DNA of 64,000 bases from Cohnella fermenti. GTDB taxonomy: Bacteria > Bacillota > Bacilli > Paenibacillales > Paenibacillaceae. The notes beneath the pieces are model-generated. The model ran no database searches. It was not told the DNA's origin and saw nothing but the letters and a program-made list of their open reading frames with translations. Positions 44,500 to 53,719 of this stretch are shown one piece after another (position 1 is the first letter of the stretch; every line of letters begins with the position of its first letter). The position numbers and the translations under genes are program-made. The stretch lies in assembly GCF_004801405.1 (NCBI RefSeq), contig NZ_SSOB01000008.1, positions 124,001 to 188,000 on the forward strand. The letters run 5' to 3'.

Positions 44500-45378
44500 A
44501 TGTCTCGTCTGAGTACGAACCAATTGTCGCTGGCCTACGGCGCCCGCAAGATCGTGGATGAATTGAATCTGTCGGTACCCGATGGCAAGATCACGGCGCT
44601 TGTCGGCTCCAACGGCTCGGGCAAGTCGACCATCCTGAAGTCCATGGCCCGAATTCTGAGCCCCCAGAGCGGGGCCGTCTATCTCGACGGCAAGGAGATT
44701 CATCGCCAGCCGACGAAGGAAGTGGCGAAGCAACTGGCCATTCTGCCGCAGAACCCGACCTCGCCGGACGGCTTGACCGTCAAGGAGCTGGTCTCCTTCG
44801 GCCGCTACCCGCACCAGAAGGGATTCGGCAGCTTGAAGTCGGAAGATATGCGCATGATCGAATGGGCGCTCGAAGCGACCGCGATGATGGCGTTCGCCGA
44901 ACGTCCGGTCGATCAACTGTCGGGCGGCCAGCGTCAACGCGCATGGATCGCCATGGCTGTCGCGCAAGGCACCGAGGTGCTGCTGCTTGACGAGCCGACG
45001 ACCTTCCTTGACATGGCTCACCAGATCGAGGTCATGATGCTTCTCGAGAAGCTGAACAAGGAACAGAAGCGCACGATCATCATGGTCGTGCACGATCTGA
45101 ACCACGCCGCGCGGTACGCCCAGCATATGGTGGCGTTGAAGCAAGGCTCCGTACGGTACGAAGGCGACCCGGCGGAGGTAATGACGCCGGAGATGCTGCG
45201 CGTCGTCTTCGGAATCGATGCGGACGTTCTTCCGGACCCCCGCACCGGAACGCCGATGTGTCTGCCATACGGACTCTCGCACGACGCGCTTGCGCAATCG
45301 GCGGCGGAAGCTTCCCATGCTGCTGCAGGCGACAGCAGGAAGGCGCTGGAGGCCGAACCGGTCGGCGCCGTCGGCTGA
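44500..45378 (+). CDS. yusV: Iron-siderophore ABC transporter ATP-binding protein (YusV/FecE type)
   Basis: The protein has 292 residues, somewhat longer than the usual 260-275 because of a Ser/Ala-rich tail. Walker [10 protein letters not shown], signature LSGGQRQR and Walker [13 protein letters not shown] are intact. In B. subtilis, YusV is a shared ATPase encoded apart from its permeases. The single-gene layout with a Fur box here fits that model, and it could serve the two orphan receptors at 2.6-4.9 kb. GAGGAGAG precedes the ATG. The symbol is by analogy. Confidence 0.85.
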   Translation: MSRLSTNQLSLAYGARKIVDELNLSVPDGKITALVGSNGSGKSTILKSMARILSPQSGAVYLDGKEIHRQPTKEVAKQLAILPQNPTSPDGLTVKELVSFGRYPHQKGFGSLKSEDMRMIEWALEATAMMAFAERPVDQLSGGQRQRAWIAMAVAQGTEVLLLDEPTTFLDMAHQIEVMMLLEKLNKEQKRTIIMVVHDLNHAARYAQHMVALKQGSVRYEGDPAEVMTPEMLRVVFGIDADVLPDPRTGTPMCLPYGLSHDALAQSAAEASHAAAGDSRKALEAEPVGAVG

Positions 45379-45390
45379 TTGCAAGAGTTG

Positions 45391-45436
45391 ACCCCGGAAC
45401 CCTGGATTCTTCTTCGGAGGAGTTCGGGGTTCTTTA
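45391..45436 (+). terminator. Terminator after the siderophore ATPase gene
   Basis: ACCCCGGAAC (45391-45400) pairs with GTTCGGGGT (45422-45430), followed by TCTTTAT. Confidence 0.8.
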
Positions 45437-45494
45437 TGTTTAATTGTGTTTAATTGTGGAAAATAGCAGTTACTCTGAAGAAGGGCAAGTCGTT

Positions 45495-45608
45495 GTGAGA
45501 ACAAGGAGATCGGCATTGGCGAAGAGGGGCTCGGACTTCGGCTTGCCGAGAAGCCGGGCGCTGCGGCAGGGGCCGGCAGGATTTAAGAACGAATACTCCT
45601 CCTCTTAA
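45495..45608 (+). CDS. Possible 37-residue basic small protein
   Basis: GTG at 45495 with AAGGG 9 nt upstream opens 37 codons ending at TAA 45606, whose bases lie in the left arm of a strong terminator. The peptide (MRTRRSALAKRGSDFGLPRS at its start) is rich in Arg and Lys, and about 73% of third codon positions are G or C, as in neighbouring genes. It could be a small spore or regulatory protein. It is also possible that the stretch is an untranslated RNA. No family was recognised. Confidence 0.35.
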   Translation: MRTRRSALAKRGSDFGLPRSRALRQGPAGFKNEYSSS

Positions 45609-45648
45609 GGCAGGCGGAATCGCCGCCGGCTTAGGGGGAGGTTTTTTT
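45597..45648 (+). terminator. Terminator just upstream of the mnt promoter
   Basis: CCTCCTCTTAAG pairs with CTTAGGGGGAGG around an inner GGCGGAATCGCC hairpin, followed by seven T. It isolates mntABCD from upstream transcription and ends a short unit of about 200 nt. Confidence 0.85.
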
Positions 45649-45655
45649 AAAGTTA

Positions 45656-45687
45656 AATGTTGCATATGGGAAACATTATTGTATAAT
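45656..45687 (+). promoter_or_regulatory. mntA promoter with MntR-like site
   Basis: TTGCAT (45659-45664) and TATAAT (45682-45687) are 17 bp apart. The segment TTGC-N6-GAAAC over the -35 element resembles the MntR site of B. subtilis, in which TTTGCCTTAAGGAAAC-like sequences occur. Repression by manganese is therefore likely. Confidence 0.65.
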
Positions 45688-45755
45688 ATAAAAAAATAGT
45701 CCTGTGGCTAAAATTATTAGCTTGGGCAAATTTATCGTGGGAGGCAGGGAGCTGC

Positions 45756-46712
45756 ATGAACGGTAGGGGAGCGGGGTTCAAGCGATGGATGGGGCATCTG
45801 TTGTGCTTGTCATTGGCGGTTGTTGTTTTGTCCGGTTGCGCGGAATCCGGGTCGACGGCCGGAGAGGGGGCAAGCGGGCCGGAGCAACTGAGGGTTACGG
45901 CGACGATAGGCATGATCGCCGACGCGGCGAGAGAGATCGGAGGAGATGCGGCGAAGGTGACGGGCTTGATGGGACCGGGAGTCGACCCCCATCTCTACAA
46001 GGCTTCTCAAGGCGATATTCGCAAGCTTGAGGAAGCGGATATCATCCTCTACGGAGGACTTCATCTGGAAGGCAAAATGACGGATATTCTTGAGAAGATG
46101 GGCGAGGGGCGCACGGTCAAAGCCGTAACGGACGACATTCCGGAGGAGCGTCTTCGCAAGAGCGGGGATGGGGTCTACGATCCGCACGTCTGGTTCGACG
46201 TCGGACTCTGGATGATCGCGGCCGAGACGATTCGCGACACGCTGATCGAGTACGATCCGTCCCGCAAGGCGGAGTACGAGGAGCGGGCGGAGAGTTATCT
46301 GAAGCAGCTTGAGGAATTGGACCGTTATGCCGCGGAACAGATCGCTTCGATTCCGGAGGCGGGCCGCGTGCTGGTCACGGCGCACGACGCGTTCGGTTAC
46401 TTCGGAGCCGCTTATGGAATCGAAGTAGTCGGCCTGCAGGGAATAAGCACCGCTTCGGAATACGGTGCCAAGGATGTGGCTGACCTGCGGGATATGCTCG
46501 TGCAGCGGCAGATCAAGGCGGTATTCGTGGAATCCAGCGTGCCCAAGAAGTCGATTGAGGCTGTGCTGGAAGGAGCGCGCCGCCAAGGGCACGAGGTTCG
46601 AATCGGAGGAGAGCTGTTCTCCGACGCGATGGGAAGCGAAGGAACGGAAGAAGGCACCTACATCGGAATGGTTCGGCACAATGTGGACACGATCGTTCAA
46701 GCGTTGAGATAA
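45756..46712 (+). CDS. mntA: Manganese ABC transporter substrate-binding lipoprotein
   Basis: The product has 318 residues with a lipobox signal (LAVVVLSGC) and the cluster A-I (ZnuA/TroA) fold. Metal ligands are expected in GVDPHLYK, DPHVWFDV, and the acidic end of the domain. The sequence LQGISTASEYGAKDV is more like MntA/PsaA than zinc receptors, and there is no His-rich loop. It captures Mn(II) outside the cell. It is the first gene of mntABCD, with an MntR-like promoter. Confidence 0.9.
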   Translation: MNGRGAGFKRWMGHLLCLSLAVVVLSGCAESGSTAGEGASGPEQLRVTATIGMIADAAREIGGDAAKVTGLMGPGVDPHLYKASQGDIRKLEEADIILYGGLHLEGKMTDILEKMGEGRTVKAVTDDIPEERLRKSGDGVYDPHVWFDVGLWMIAAETIRDTLIEYDPSRKAEYEERAESYLKQLEELDRYAAEQIASIPEAGRVLVTAHDAFGYFGAAYGIEVVGLQGISTASEYGAKDVADLRDMLVQRQIKAVFVESSVPKKSIEAVLEGARRQGHEVRIGGELFSDAMGSEGTEEGTYIGMVRHNVDTIVQALR

Positions 46713-46740
46713 GAGGAATCCATGGAAGGAGGTTGTCAGC

Positions 46741-47502
46741 ATGATTGGAGCAGCGGCGCCGCTGGCCGTCAGCGGAATGACGGTCGCTTACCGCAAGAAG
46801 CCGGTTGTCCAGGGAGTATCCTTCGAGGCGAAGAAGGGGGAGTTGATCGGAATCATCGGACCGAACGGGGCGGGGAAGTCCACGCTTATCAAAGCAATTC
46901 TCGGGTTGATTCCCGCGCTCGAAGGGGAAGTTCGCATTTACGGCAAGCCCTACAAGCAGCAGAGGAAGCTGGTCGGCTACGTCCCTCAGCGGGAATCGGT
47001 GGATTGGGACTTCCCGACCCATGCGCTGGATGTGGTGACCATGGGAAGATACGGGCATCTGGGGCTGTTCCGGCGCCCCGGGAGGAAGGAGAAGGAGCTG
47101 GCGTTCGAATGCCTGGAGAAGGTCGGCATGGCGGCCTTCGCTAACCGTCAGATCGGGCAACTGTCGGGAGGACAGCAGCAGCGCGTGTTCCTGGCCAGGG
47201 CGCTTGCGCAGGACGCGGCTCTGTATCTGATGGATGAGCCGTTCGCAGGCGTCGATGCGGCCACGGAGAAGGCGATCGTCTTGCTCCTTGACGAGCTTAA
47301 GCGGCAAGGCCGAACGGTGCTTGTCGTCCATCACGACTTGACGACCGTGACGGAATACTTCGACTCCGTGCTTCTGCTTAACGGAGAGAAGATCGCATTC
47401 GGCCCGACCGCGGCCGCATTCACACCGGAGCTGCTGCATCGGGCATACGGAGGGAAGCTCGGCTTCCGCATGCCCGTTCCGACGGCCGACTCCGGGGAGT
47501 AA
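46741..47502 (+). CDS. mntB: Manganese ABC transporter ATP-binding protein
   Basis: The protein has 253 residues: Walker A GPNGAGKST, signature LSGGQQQR, Walker B LYLMDEPFAGVD. The segment VGYVPQRESVDWDFP is typical for metal transporters of this family. GGAGG lies upstream of the ATG. It energises import through MntC and MntD. It lies 28 nt after mntA and 11 nt before mntC. Confidence 0.92.
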   Translation: MIGAAAPLAVSGMTVAYRKKPVVQGVSFEAKKGELIGIIGPNGAGKSTLIKAILGLIPALEGEVRIYGKPYKQQRKLVGYVPQRESVDWDFPTHALDVVTMGRYGHLGLFRRPGRKEKELAFECLEKVGMAAFANRQIGQLSGGQQQRVFLARALAQDAALYLMDEPFAGVDAATEKAIVLLLDELKRQGRTVLVVHHDLTTVTEYFDSVLLLNGEKIAFGPTAAAFTPELLHRAYGGKLGFRMPVPTADSGE

Positions 47503-47513
47503 GAGGTGAGCAC

Positions 47514-48485
47514 ATGCTGGAGATGCTGAACGACCCCAATCTTCGCTGGATTTTATTCGGGAGCATTCTTCTCGGACTGGGCAACGGAATCGTCGGAACG
47601 TTCTCTTATCTGAGGAAGATGAGCTTGATGGGGGATGTGCTCGCTCACGCGGCGCTCCCCGGGATCTGTATCGCATTCATGCTGACCGGAGTGAAGGAAG
47701 TCTGGCTCTTCCTGATCGGCGCCGCAGCGGCAGCGTTGGCCGCCTCGGCCTGCACGAATCTGATCTCGAGACACTCCCGGATTAAGCAGGATGCCGCGAT
47801 GGGCATCGTGCTCTCCGTCTTCTTCGCAATCGGAATCGTCCTTATGACGAGAATCCAGCACAGCGAATACGGCAATCAGAGCGGATTGGATAAATTCCTG
47901 TTCGGGCAGGCTGCTTCCATGACCATGGGAGACGTGTACGCTCTTGGCGGGACCGCGCTTGCCGTCAGTCTCGTATGCGGCCTGCTCTTCAAGGAGTTCA
48001 AGCTGATCAGCTTCGATCCCGCGTTCGGAAGGGGACTGGGCTATCGGACCGCGGCGCTCGAATATACGCTGCTCGCCTTGGTGACCGTCGTCGTGGTCGC
48101 GGGCATTCAAGCTGTCGGCGTTGTGCTGGTCGCGGCTCTGCTCATCACGCCGGCGGTAGCGGCCCGTTACTGGACCGACCGTCTCGCAACGATGACGGTG
48201 CTGGCAGGAGCGTTCGGGGCCGCCAGCGGAGCGGCGGGAACCTGGATCAGCTCGGGCGTGAGCCAGCTTCCGACAGGGCCGATCAGCGTTCTGGCGGCCA
48301 CCGCGCTGTTCGGGCTGTCCGCACTGCTCGGCGTAAGGCGCGGGCTGCTGTCCAAGCTGCTGCTTAGGCGCCGGGCGAAGCGGCTCTGGATGCTGGAGCG
48401 GCAGTCGAACGGGGATGCCGGCATTGCGGCGGCGAAGGGCGGCGGCTCCGCCCGTTCGATCGCGGAGAGGGGGAGAATCGGATGA
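47514..48485 (+). CDS. mntC: Manganese ABC transporter permease
   Basis: The product has 323 residues with about eight membrane segments of the ABC-3 family (LGNGIVGTFSYLRKMSLMGD, then HAALPGICIAF). A charged tail of about 35 residues extends past the last helix and is absent in MntD. It overlaps mntD by 4 nt (ATGA). Two permeases in one operon match B. subtilis mntABCD. Confidence 0.9.
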   Translation: MLEMLNDPNLRWILFGSILLGLGNGIVGTFSYLRKMSLMGDVLAHAALPGICIAFMLTGVKEVWLFLIGAAAAALAASACTNLISRHSRIKQDAAMGIVLSVFFAIGIVLMTRIQHSEYGNQSGLDKFLFGQAASMTMGDVYALGGTALAVSLVCGLLFKEFKLISFDPAFGRGLGYRTAALEYTLLALVTVVVVAGIQAVGVVLVAALLITPAVAARYWTDRLATMTVLAGAFGAASGAAGTWISSGVSQLPTGPISVLAATALFGLSALLGVRRGLLSKLLLRRRAKRLWMLERQSNGDAGIAAAKGGGSARSIAERGRIG

Positions 48486-49354
48486 GCGGCTTCTGGATCA
48501 TTCTGATCGGTTCGCTGGTCGCTTCCTGCTGCGCCATTCTCGGCTGCTTCCTCATTCTGCGCCGAATGGCGCTGATCGGGGATGCGATCAGCCACGCCGT
48601 GCTGCCGGGAATTGCCATTGCCTTCCTGCTGAGCGGCTCGCGCGATTCCCTCTTCATGCTGCTGGGAGCGGCCGTGTTCGGCTTCGCGGCGGTATTCCTG
48701 ATCCAACTGCTGAAGCGCGGGGGCGTTCAGGGAGATGCATCGCTCGGCGTTGTCTTCACCGCGCTGTTCGCGATCGGGGTTGTCCTGATCAGCCTGAACG
48801 CGCGCAATATCGACCTGGATCTCGATTGTGTGCTGTTCGGAGAGATCGCTTATGCGCAGTGGAACACGCTGGCACTCGGCGGAGTCGAGCTCGGGCCGAA
48901 GGCGGTATGGCTGCTGGGCTTTACGCTCGCCGTCATTCTGCTTGTCGTCTTCCTGTTCTATAAGCAATTCAAGCTGATCTCCTTCGATCCGGCGCTTGCG
49001 GCAGCGCTCGGAATTCCGGTCGCCCTGTTCCACTACGTTCTCATGGGACTCGTGTCGATGGCATCGGTCAGCTCGTTCGAGAGCGTAGGAGCGATTCTTG
49101 TCGTTGGCTTGCTGATCATTCCGCCGTCCGCCGCTTATCTGCTGACGGACCGGCTTGGCGTCATGCTGGCCATCAGCGTCGCGATCGGCGTCGTCAGCGC
49201 AATCGCCGGCTACGGAGCGGCGGCGGCGCTGGACGCCTCGATCGCCGGCAGCATGGTGTGCGCGGCGGGCCTCTTGTTCGCCCTCGCCTTCCTGTTCTCG
49301 CCGAAGCATGGCTGGCTGGCGCACCGGCTAGCGCGGCATCGTGCGGCCGCGTAG
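48482..49354 (+). CDS. mntD: Manganese ABC transporter permease, second
   Basis: The protein has 290 residues of the ABC-3 family with about eight membrane segments (LGCFLILRRMALIGDAISHAV at the start). It is a paralogue of MntC and probably pairs with it as a heterodimer. It ends the operon 32 nt before the convergent AraC gene. Confidence 0.9.
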   Translation: MSGFWIILIGSLVASCCAILGCFLILRRMALIGDAISHAVLPGIAIAFLLSGSRDSLFMLLGAAVFGFAAVFLIQLLKRGGVQGDASLGVVFTALFAIGVVLISLNARNIDLDLDCVLFGEIAYAQWNTLALGGVELGPKAVWLLGFTLAVILLVVFLFYKQFKLISFDPALAAALGIPVALFHYVLMGLVSMASVSSFESVGAILVVGLLIIPPSAAYLLTDRLGVMLAISVAIGVVSAIAGYGAAAALDASIAGSMVCAAGLLFALAFLFSPKHGWLAHRLARHRAAA

Positions 49355-49386
49355 AACCATAACCGTCCCTCCGGATGGCAACCTTC

Positions 49387-50265
49387 CTAGAACCCGGCTC
49401 CCTTGCGGTAATCCCGCGGGGATTGCCGGGTTATTTTCTTGAACGTCTTGCCGAAGTGGGAGAAGTTGTCGAAGCCGCAGACGGCTGCAATCTCGGCGAT
49501 CGGCCGATCGGTCTCGGTCAGCAAGCGCTGCGCCTCCTTCACGCGGGTAAGCTGAATGTAGTCGGAGAAGGCGAAGCCGGTCACCTCCCGGAATGTCCGG
49601 CTGAGGTGGTACGGGCTGACGAAGAAGCGGGAGGCGATGTCCCCAAGCCGGATCTGCTCGTCGTAATGCTCGTTCAGGTGGCGAACGATCTCGAAGATCT
49701 TCGCATGCTTCGGGGAGACGTCCGCGTCCAGGCCGAGATGAGCGTTCTCGCGAAGGGAGCGGGCCGTCGCGAGCAGCAGCTCGGTGACGGCCGCGGGAGG
49801 AACGAGCTCGTAGCCGGGAGGCTTCAACCGGATCTCGCCAAGCAGGCGGCGGATGATCGCATCGACGCTTCGCTGGTCGGAGCGGGGGAGCCGGATGACC
49901 GGGCCGGCTTGGCGGAACGGCTCCAGCAGCAAGGGGACGTTGTCGCCCGCCAGTCCGTGCAGATACGCATCGGTGAAGTGAATCACAACCCTCTCATGCT
50001 CGGGTGCGCGTCCCTGCAGTGTTTTGTGCACGACGGACTTGTCGATGAAGACGAGGTCGCCCTGCTCGACCCGGTACGTGCGATCCTTGACGAAGTAGAC
50101 GCGGCTTCCGGATAGAAGATAATACACCTCGTAGTAGGGATGGAAGTGGTCGACCGTCATGATGTACGTCTCGGAGCGCTTGACGTATTCGGCGTAGAGG
50201 TTGTTCATGTTGCCGAAGCTGAAGGCTTCGATGGACAAGCGTATCATCTCCCGAGGAATGCGCAA
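49387..50265 (-). CDS. AraC family transcriptional regulator, uronate locus
   Basis: The protein has about 292 residues from a TTG at 50265. ATG 50247 and TTG 50238 are alternatives; the last has GGGAG 9 nt upstream. Residues 30-110 form a cupin (HFHPYYEVYYLLSG), a sugar-binding pocket in relatives. The last 100 residues are the AraC HTH pair (YHLSRTFREVTGFAFSDYI, CGFDNFSHFGKTFKKITRQSP). It is divergent from the oxidoreductase-uxaC pair and is the likely sugar-acid-responsive regulator of both. Confidence 0.85.
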   Translation of the reverse strand: MRIPREMIRLSIEAFSFGNMNNLYAEYVKRSETYIMTVDHFHPYYEVYYLLSGSRVYFVKDRTYRVEQGDLVFIDKSVVHKTLQGRAPEHERVVIHFTDAYLHGLAGDNVPLLLEPFRQAGPVIRLPRSDQRSVDAIIRRLLGEIRLKPPGYELVPPAAVTELLLATARSLRENAHLGLDADVSPKHAKIFEIVRHLNEHYDEQIRLGDIASRFFVSPYHLSRTFREVTGFAFSDYIQLTRVKEAQRLLTETDRPIAEIAAVCGFDNFSHFGKTFKKITRQSPRDYRKGAGF

Positions 50266-50376
50266 GATATGCGGGATGTAAACGGATTAGGGCATCATAT
50301 GAGCAGAATTATAGCATTCCCATGCGGTAGAATAAAGCCATGATCAGAATCCCAGACAAGGACAGGTGACTTCAGG

Positions 50377-51675
50377 ATGGCATCGCAAGCGAAGAAAACG
50401 TATGTATTGGTCGGCACGGGCGGTCGCGCGGAATTTTTCTACGGGGCTATCGCCAAGCATTATCGGGACACGTCGGATCTGCTCGCGTTCTGCGACATCA
50501 ACCAGACCCGCATGGACTACGCGAACAAGCGTCTGAAGGACGAGTACGACTATAAGGAAGTTGCGACTTATCCATGCGATCAGTTCGACCGCATGATCGA
50601 GGAGCAGAAGCCGGACGCGGTTATCGTCACCAGCGTCGACCGCACCCACCACACGTACATCATCCGCGCGCTCGAGCTCGGCTGCGATGTCGTCACCGAG
50701 AAGCCGATGACCGTCGACGAGAAGAAGTGCCAGGAGATTCTCGACGCTGTCGAGCGCACGGGGCGCAACGTTCGCGTCACCTTCAACTATCGCTATGCGC
50801 CGCACCATACGAAGGCCCGCGAGCTGATCGCCTCCGGCGAGATCGGCAAGGTCACTTCGGTTCACTTCGAATGGCTGCTCAATACTCAGCATGGAGCCGA
50901 CTACTTCCGCCGTTGGCACCGCGACAAGCGGAACAGCGGAGGGCTGCTCGTCCACAAGTCGACGCACCACTTCGACCTGGTCAACTTCTGGATCGCCTCC
51001 CAGCCGGAATCCGTGTTCGCTTACGGCGACCTGCTCTTCTACGGCAGAGAGAACGCCGAGCAGCGCGGCATTACGAAGTTCTACGAGCGCGCGACGGGCA
51101 ACCCGAACGCCAAGGACGATCCGTTCGCTCTGCAGCTCGATTCGAACGAACACCTGAAGGCGATGTATCTCGACGCCGAGCATGAAGACGGCTACCGCCG
51201 CGACCAGAGCGTCTTCGGCGACGGCATCAGCATCGAAGACACGATGGGCGTCATCGTCCGCTACAAGAATCAAGCGATTCTGACGTACTCCCTGACGGCC
51301 TACGCTCCGTGGGAAGGCTACCGCATCGCCTTCAACGGAACGAAGGGCCGCATCGAGATGCAGGTCGTCGAGCAGTCCTACGTCAACTCCGGCGGCGACA
51401 AGGCCGACGAAGGCGCGATTCTCGGCGCGCAGATCAAGGTGCTGCCGATGTTCGGCGCTCCGTACATCGCGAAGGTGGAAGAAGGAGTCGGCGGCCACGG
51501 CGGCGGCGATCCGGTGCTTCTGAACGACGTGTTCGGCACGCCGGTTCCGGACCCGTTCAACCGCGCGGCGAACCATATCGACGGGGCGCGGTCGATCCTG
51601 ACGGGCATCGCGGCCAACCGCTCCATCCGCACGGGGCAGTCCGTGAAGATCGACGAGCTGGTCAAGTTCTACTAA
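50377..51675 (+). CDS. Gfo/Idh/MocA family oxidoreductase
   Basis: The product has 432 residues. The N-terminal NAD(P) fold shows VLVGTGGRAEFFYGAI and the conserved TEKPMTVDEKK. The C-terminal half is the family's substrate domain. Members oxidise or epimerise sugars and sugar acids. As partner of uxaC it may act on a uronate or its derivative, but the substrate is not known. The ATG is 12 nt after GACAGGTGA. It lies 22 nt before uxaC in one operon. Confidence 0.87.
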   Translation: MASQAKKTYVLVGTGGRAEFFYGAIAKHYRDTSDLLAFCDINQTRMDYANKRLKDEYDYKEVATYPCDQFDRMIEEQKPDAVIVTSVDRTHHTYIIRALELGCDVVTEKPMTVDEKKCQEILDAVERTGRNVRVTFNYRYAPHHTKARELIASGEIGKVTSVHFEWLLNTQHGADYFRRWHRDKRNSGGLLVHKSTHHFDLVNFWIASQPESVFAYGDLLFYGRENAEQRGITKFYERATGNPNAKDDPFALQLDSNEHLKAMYLDAEHEDGYRRDQSVFGDGISIEDTMGVIVRYKNQAILTYSLTAYAPWEGYRIAFNGTKGRIEMQVVEQSYVNSGGDKADEGAILGAQIKVLPMFGAPYIAKVEEGVGGHGGGDPVLLNDVFGTPVPDPFNRAANHIDGARSILTGIAANRSIRTGQSVKIDELVKFY

Positions 51676-51697
51676 GCAGAAGGAGGCTCGGAGACGC

Positions 51698-53107
51698 ATG
51701 AAGCCATTCCTGGACGAGAACTTCCTGCTCGACAACGAGACGGCGCAGAGGCTGTACCATGATTACGCCGCCAAGCAGCCGATTATCGACTATCATTGCC
51801 ACCTGAGCCAAGCGGATATTCTGGCGAACCGTTCCTACGACAACCTGACGCAGGTGTGGCTCTACGGAGACCACTACAAGTGGCGGGCGATGCGCGCGAA
51901 CGGCGTCGAGGAGAAGTATGTCACCGGCGGCGAAGGAGTGAGCGATTACGATCGCTTCCTCGCCTGGGCCAAGACCGTTCCGGCGACGATCGGCAATCCG
52001 CTGTACCACTGGTCCCACCTCGAGCTGCGGCGCTACTTCGGCATCGAAGAGCTGCTGAACGAGAAGAACGCGCCGATCATCTGGGAGAAGGCGAACGCGA
52101 AGCTGCGGCAGGTGGAGGGCTTCCGCGTGCGCGACTTCATCCTTCGCTCCGGAGTCGAGGTCATCTGCACGACGGACGATCCGGCCGATACGCTGGAGGA
52201 TCACCTGAAGCTTCGCGAGCTGCCGGACTTCGACGTCAAGGTGCTGCCTTCTTACCGCCCGGACAAGGCGCTCGAGGTTGCCCGCGCGACATTCCTTCCG
52301 TGGATCGAGCGGCTGGAGGCGGTCATCGCGGCCAAGGTGTCCACTTACGATGAGCTGCTGGACGCCCTGGAGGCGCGTGCGCAGTTCTTCCACGAAGCGG
52401 GCTGCCGCGTGTCCGACCATGCGCTGGACGTTGTCGTCTTCGCGGAGGCCACGAAGGAGGAAGCGGCGGCCGTCTATGCGAAGGCGTTGGCGGGCGCAGC
52501 GATCAGCGCGGAAGAGGAACGCAAGTACAAGACGTACACGATGCTGTTCCTTGGCCGACTCTACAGCCGTCTCGGCTGGTCGATGCAACTGCACATGAAC
52601 GCTTCGCGCAACAACAATTCCCGGATGTTCGGCAAGCTCGGGCCCGACACCGGCTACGATTCCATCGGCGACAGCAACGTCGGCGCGGCGCTTGTTCCGC
52701 TGCTGGACGGGCTGGAGCGGGAGGACGCGCTTCCGCGCACGATCGTCTATTCGCTCAATCCGACGCACCTGTATGTGCTCGGTTCCGCGATCGGCAGCTT
52801 CCAAGGCGGAGGCATCCCTGGGAAAATGCAACTGGGGTCGGCATGGTGGTTCAACGATACGAAGGACGGCATGCTGGAACAGCTCAGAGCTCTGGCGAAT
52901 CTCGGCGTGCTCGGCCGATTCGTCGGCATGCTGACCGACTCCCGCAGCTTCCTGTCGTATACTCGCCACGAGTACTTCCGTCGCATCCTGTGCAATCTGC
53001 TCGGCGTATGGGCGGAGAACGGTGAAGCCCCTGCCGATCTCGAGCTGCTCGGCGGCCTGGCGGAAGACATCTCCTACCGCAATGCGAAGGAATACTTCAG
53101 CTTCTAG
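51698..53107 (+). CDS. uxaC: Glucuronate isomerase
   Basis: The protein has 469 residues, standard for UxaC of the amidohydrolase superfamily. Metal-binding IIDYHCHLSQADI near the N-terminus, ICTTDDPADTLE, and TDSRSFLSYTRHEYFRRI near the end are characteristic. It converts D-glucuronate to fructuronate or D-galacturonate to tagaturonate in the first step of uronate use. AGAAGGAGG lies upstream of the ATG. The other Ashwell-pathway genes (uxuA, uxuB, kdgK, kdgA) are not in the window. Confidence 0.95.
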   Translation: MKPFLDENFLLDNETAQRLYHDYAAKQPIIDYHCHLSQADILANRSYDNLTQVWLYGDHYKWRAMRANGVEEKYVTGGEGVSDYDRFLAWAKTVPATIGNPLYHWSHLELRRYFGIEELLNEKNAPIIWEKANAKLRQVEGFRVRDFILRSGVEVICTTDDPADTLEDHLKLRELPDFDVKVLPSYRPDKALEVARATFLPWIERLEAVIAAKVSTYDELLDALEARAQFFHEAGCRVSDHALDVVVFAEATKEEAAAVYAKALAGAAISAEEERKYKTYTMLFLGRLYSRLGWSMQLHMNASRNNNSRMFGKLGPDTGYDSIGDSNVGAALVPLLDGLEREDALPRTIVYSLNPTHLYVLGSAIGSFQGGGIPGKMQLGSAWWFNDTKDGMLEQLRALANLGVLGRFVGMLTDSRSFLSYTRHEYFRRILCNLLGVWAENGEAPADLELLGGLAEDISYRNAKEYFSF

Positions 53108-53130
53108 GCTTCACTCAACGCGAACGAAAC

Positions 53131-53186
53131 AAGAAGAAGGCTATCGCTCCTCCGCCGAGGATGGTGCGATAGCCTTCTTCTTGTTG
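53131..53186. terminator. Bidirectional terminator between uxaC and the NlpC/P60 gene
   Basis: AAGAAGAAGGCTATCGC pairs with GCGATAGCCTTCTTCTT around an 18-nt loop. It serves both convergent genes. Confidence 0.92.
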
Positions 53187-53222
53187 TGCTTGTTTAAGAA
53201 TAACAGAGGACGGGTAAAAGAA

Positions 53223-53702
53223 TTACAGAACTGCCGCGGAGTCGGAAGTGACCTTCTTGTAGGTCTCTTCGCTCATGACGCGGCGTGCGCCGAGGTAACG
53301 AGCGGCATAGTACTTCTCATCGAGGCCCGAGATCGTGACGCCCTTGGAAGCCGCATGCGCAAACTTGTTGTCGCCCACATACACGCCGACGTGGGATACT
53401 CCCTTGCCGCTGGTGTTGAAGAACACCAAATCGCCCGCTTGCAGATCCGCCTTGGCTACCTTGTCGCCCAGCTTGAATTGCTGTGCGGACGAATGGGGAA
53501 GGGTCATGCCGAGCTTCTTGAACACATAGGCCGTGAAGCCGGAGCAATCGAAGCCGCTCGTCGTCGTTCCCCCATAGTCGTAGTCAATGCCGATCAGCTT
53601 GCTGACCTCGGTGTCCAGCTTGGACTCCGCGAAGGCGCTGCCTGCCTGGAAGGCGAGCAGCAAGACGAGCCCCGCGAATACGGCAGATAACTTCTTGCGC
53701 AA
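53223..53702 (-). CDS. Secreted NlpC/P60 peptidoglycan hydrolase
   Basis: From the TTG at 53702 (GGAAGGAG 9 nt upstream) the product has 159 residues. A signal peptide (KKLSAVFAGLVLLLAFQAG, cut after AFA) leads directly into an NlpC/P60 domain. The catalytic cysteine is in FDCSGFTAYVFKK, the histidine in GVSHVGVYVGD and the third residue probably in FAHAASKG. It cuts peptide cross-links in the cell wall. It has no wall-binding domain. A c-di-AMP riboswitch precedes it, as for many wall hydrolases of this family. Confidence 0.93.
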   Translation of the reverse strand: MRKKLSAVFAGLVLLLAFQAGSAFAESKLDTEVSKLIGIDYDYGGTTTSGFDCSGFTAYVFKKLGMTLPHSSAQQFKLGDKVAKADLQAGDLVFFNTSGKGVSHVGVYVGDNKFAHAASKGVTISGLDEKYYAARYLGARRVMSEETYKKVTSDSAAVL

Positions 53703-53719
53703 AACAGGTAACTCCTTCC

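Noticed and set aside
45437..45650. Manganese riboswitch (yybP-ykoY) or 6S RNA ahead of mntA
   Set aside because: The conserved yybP-ykoY blocks and the long 6S-like closing helix were not found, and the terminator lies before the mntA promoter.
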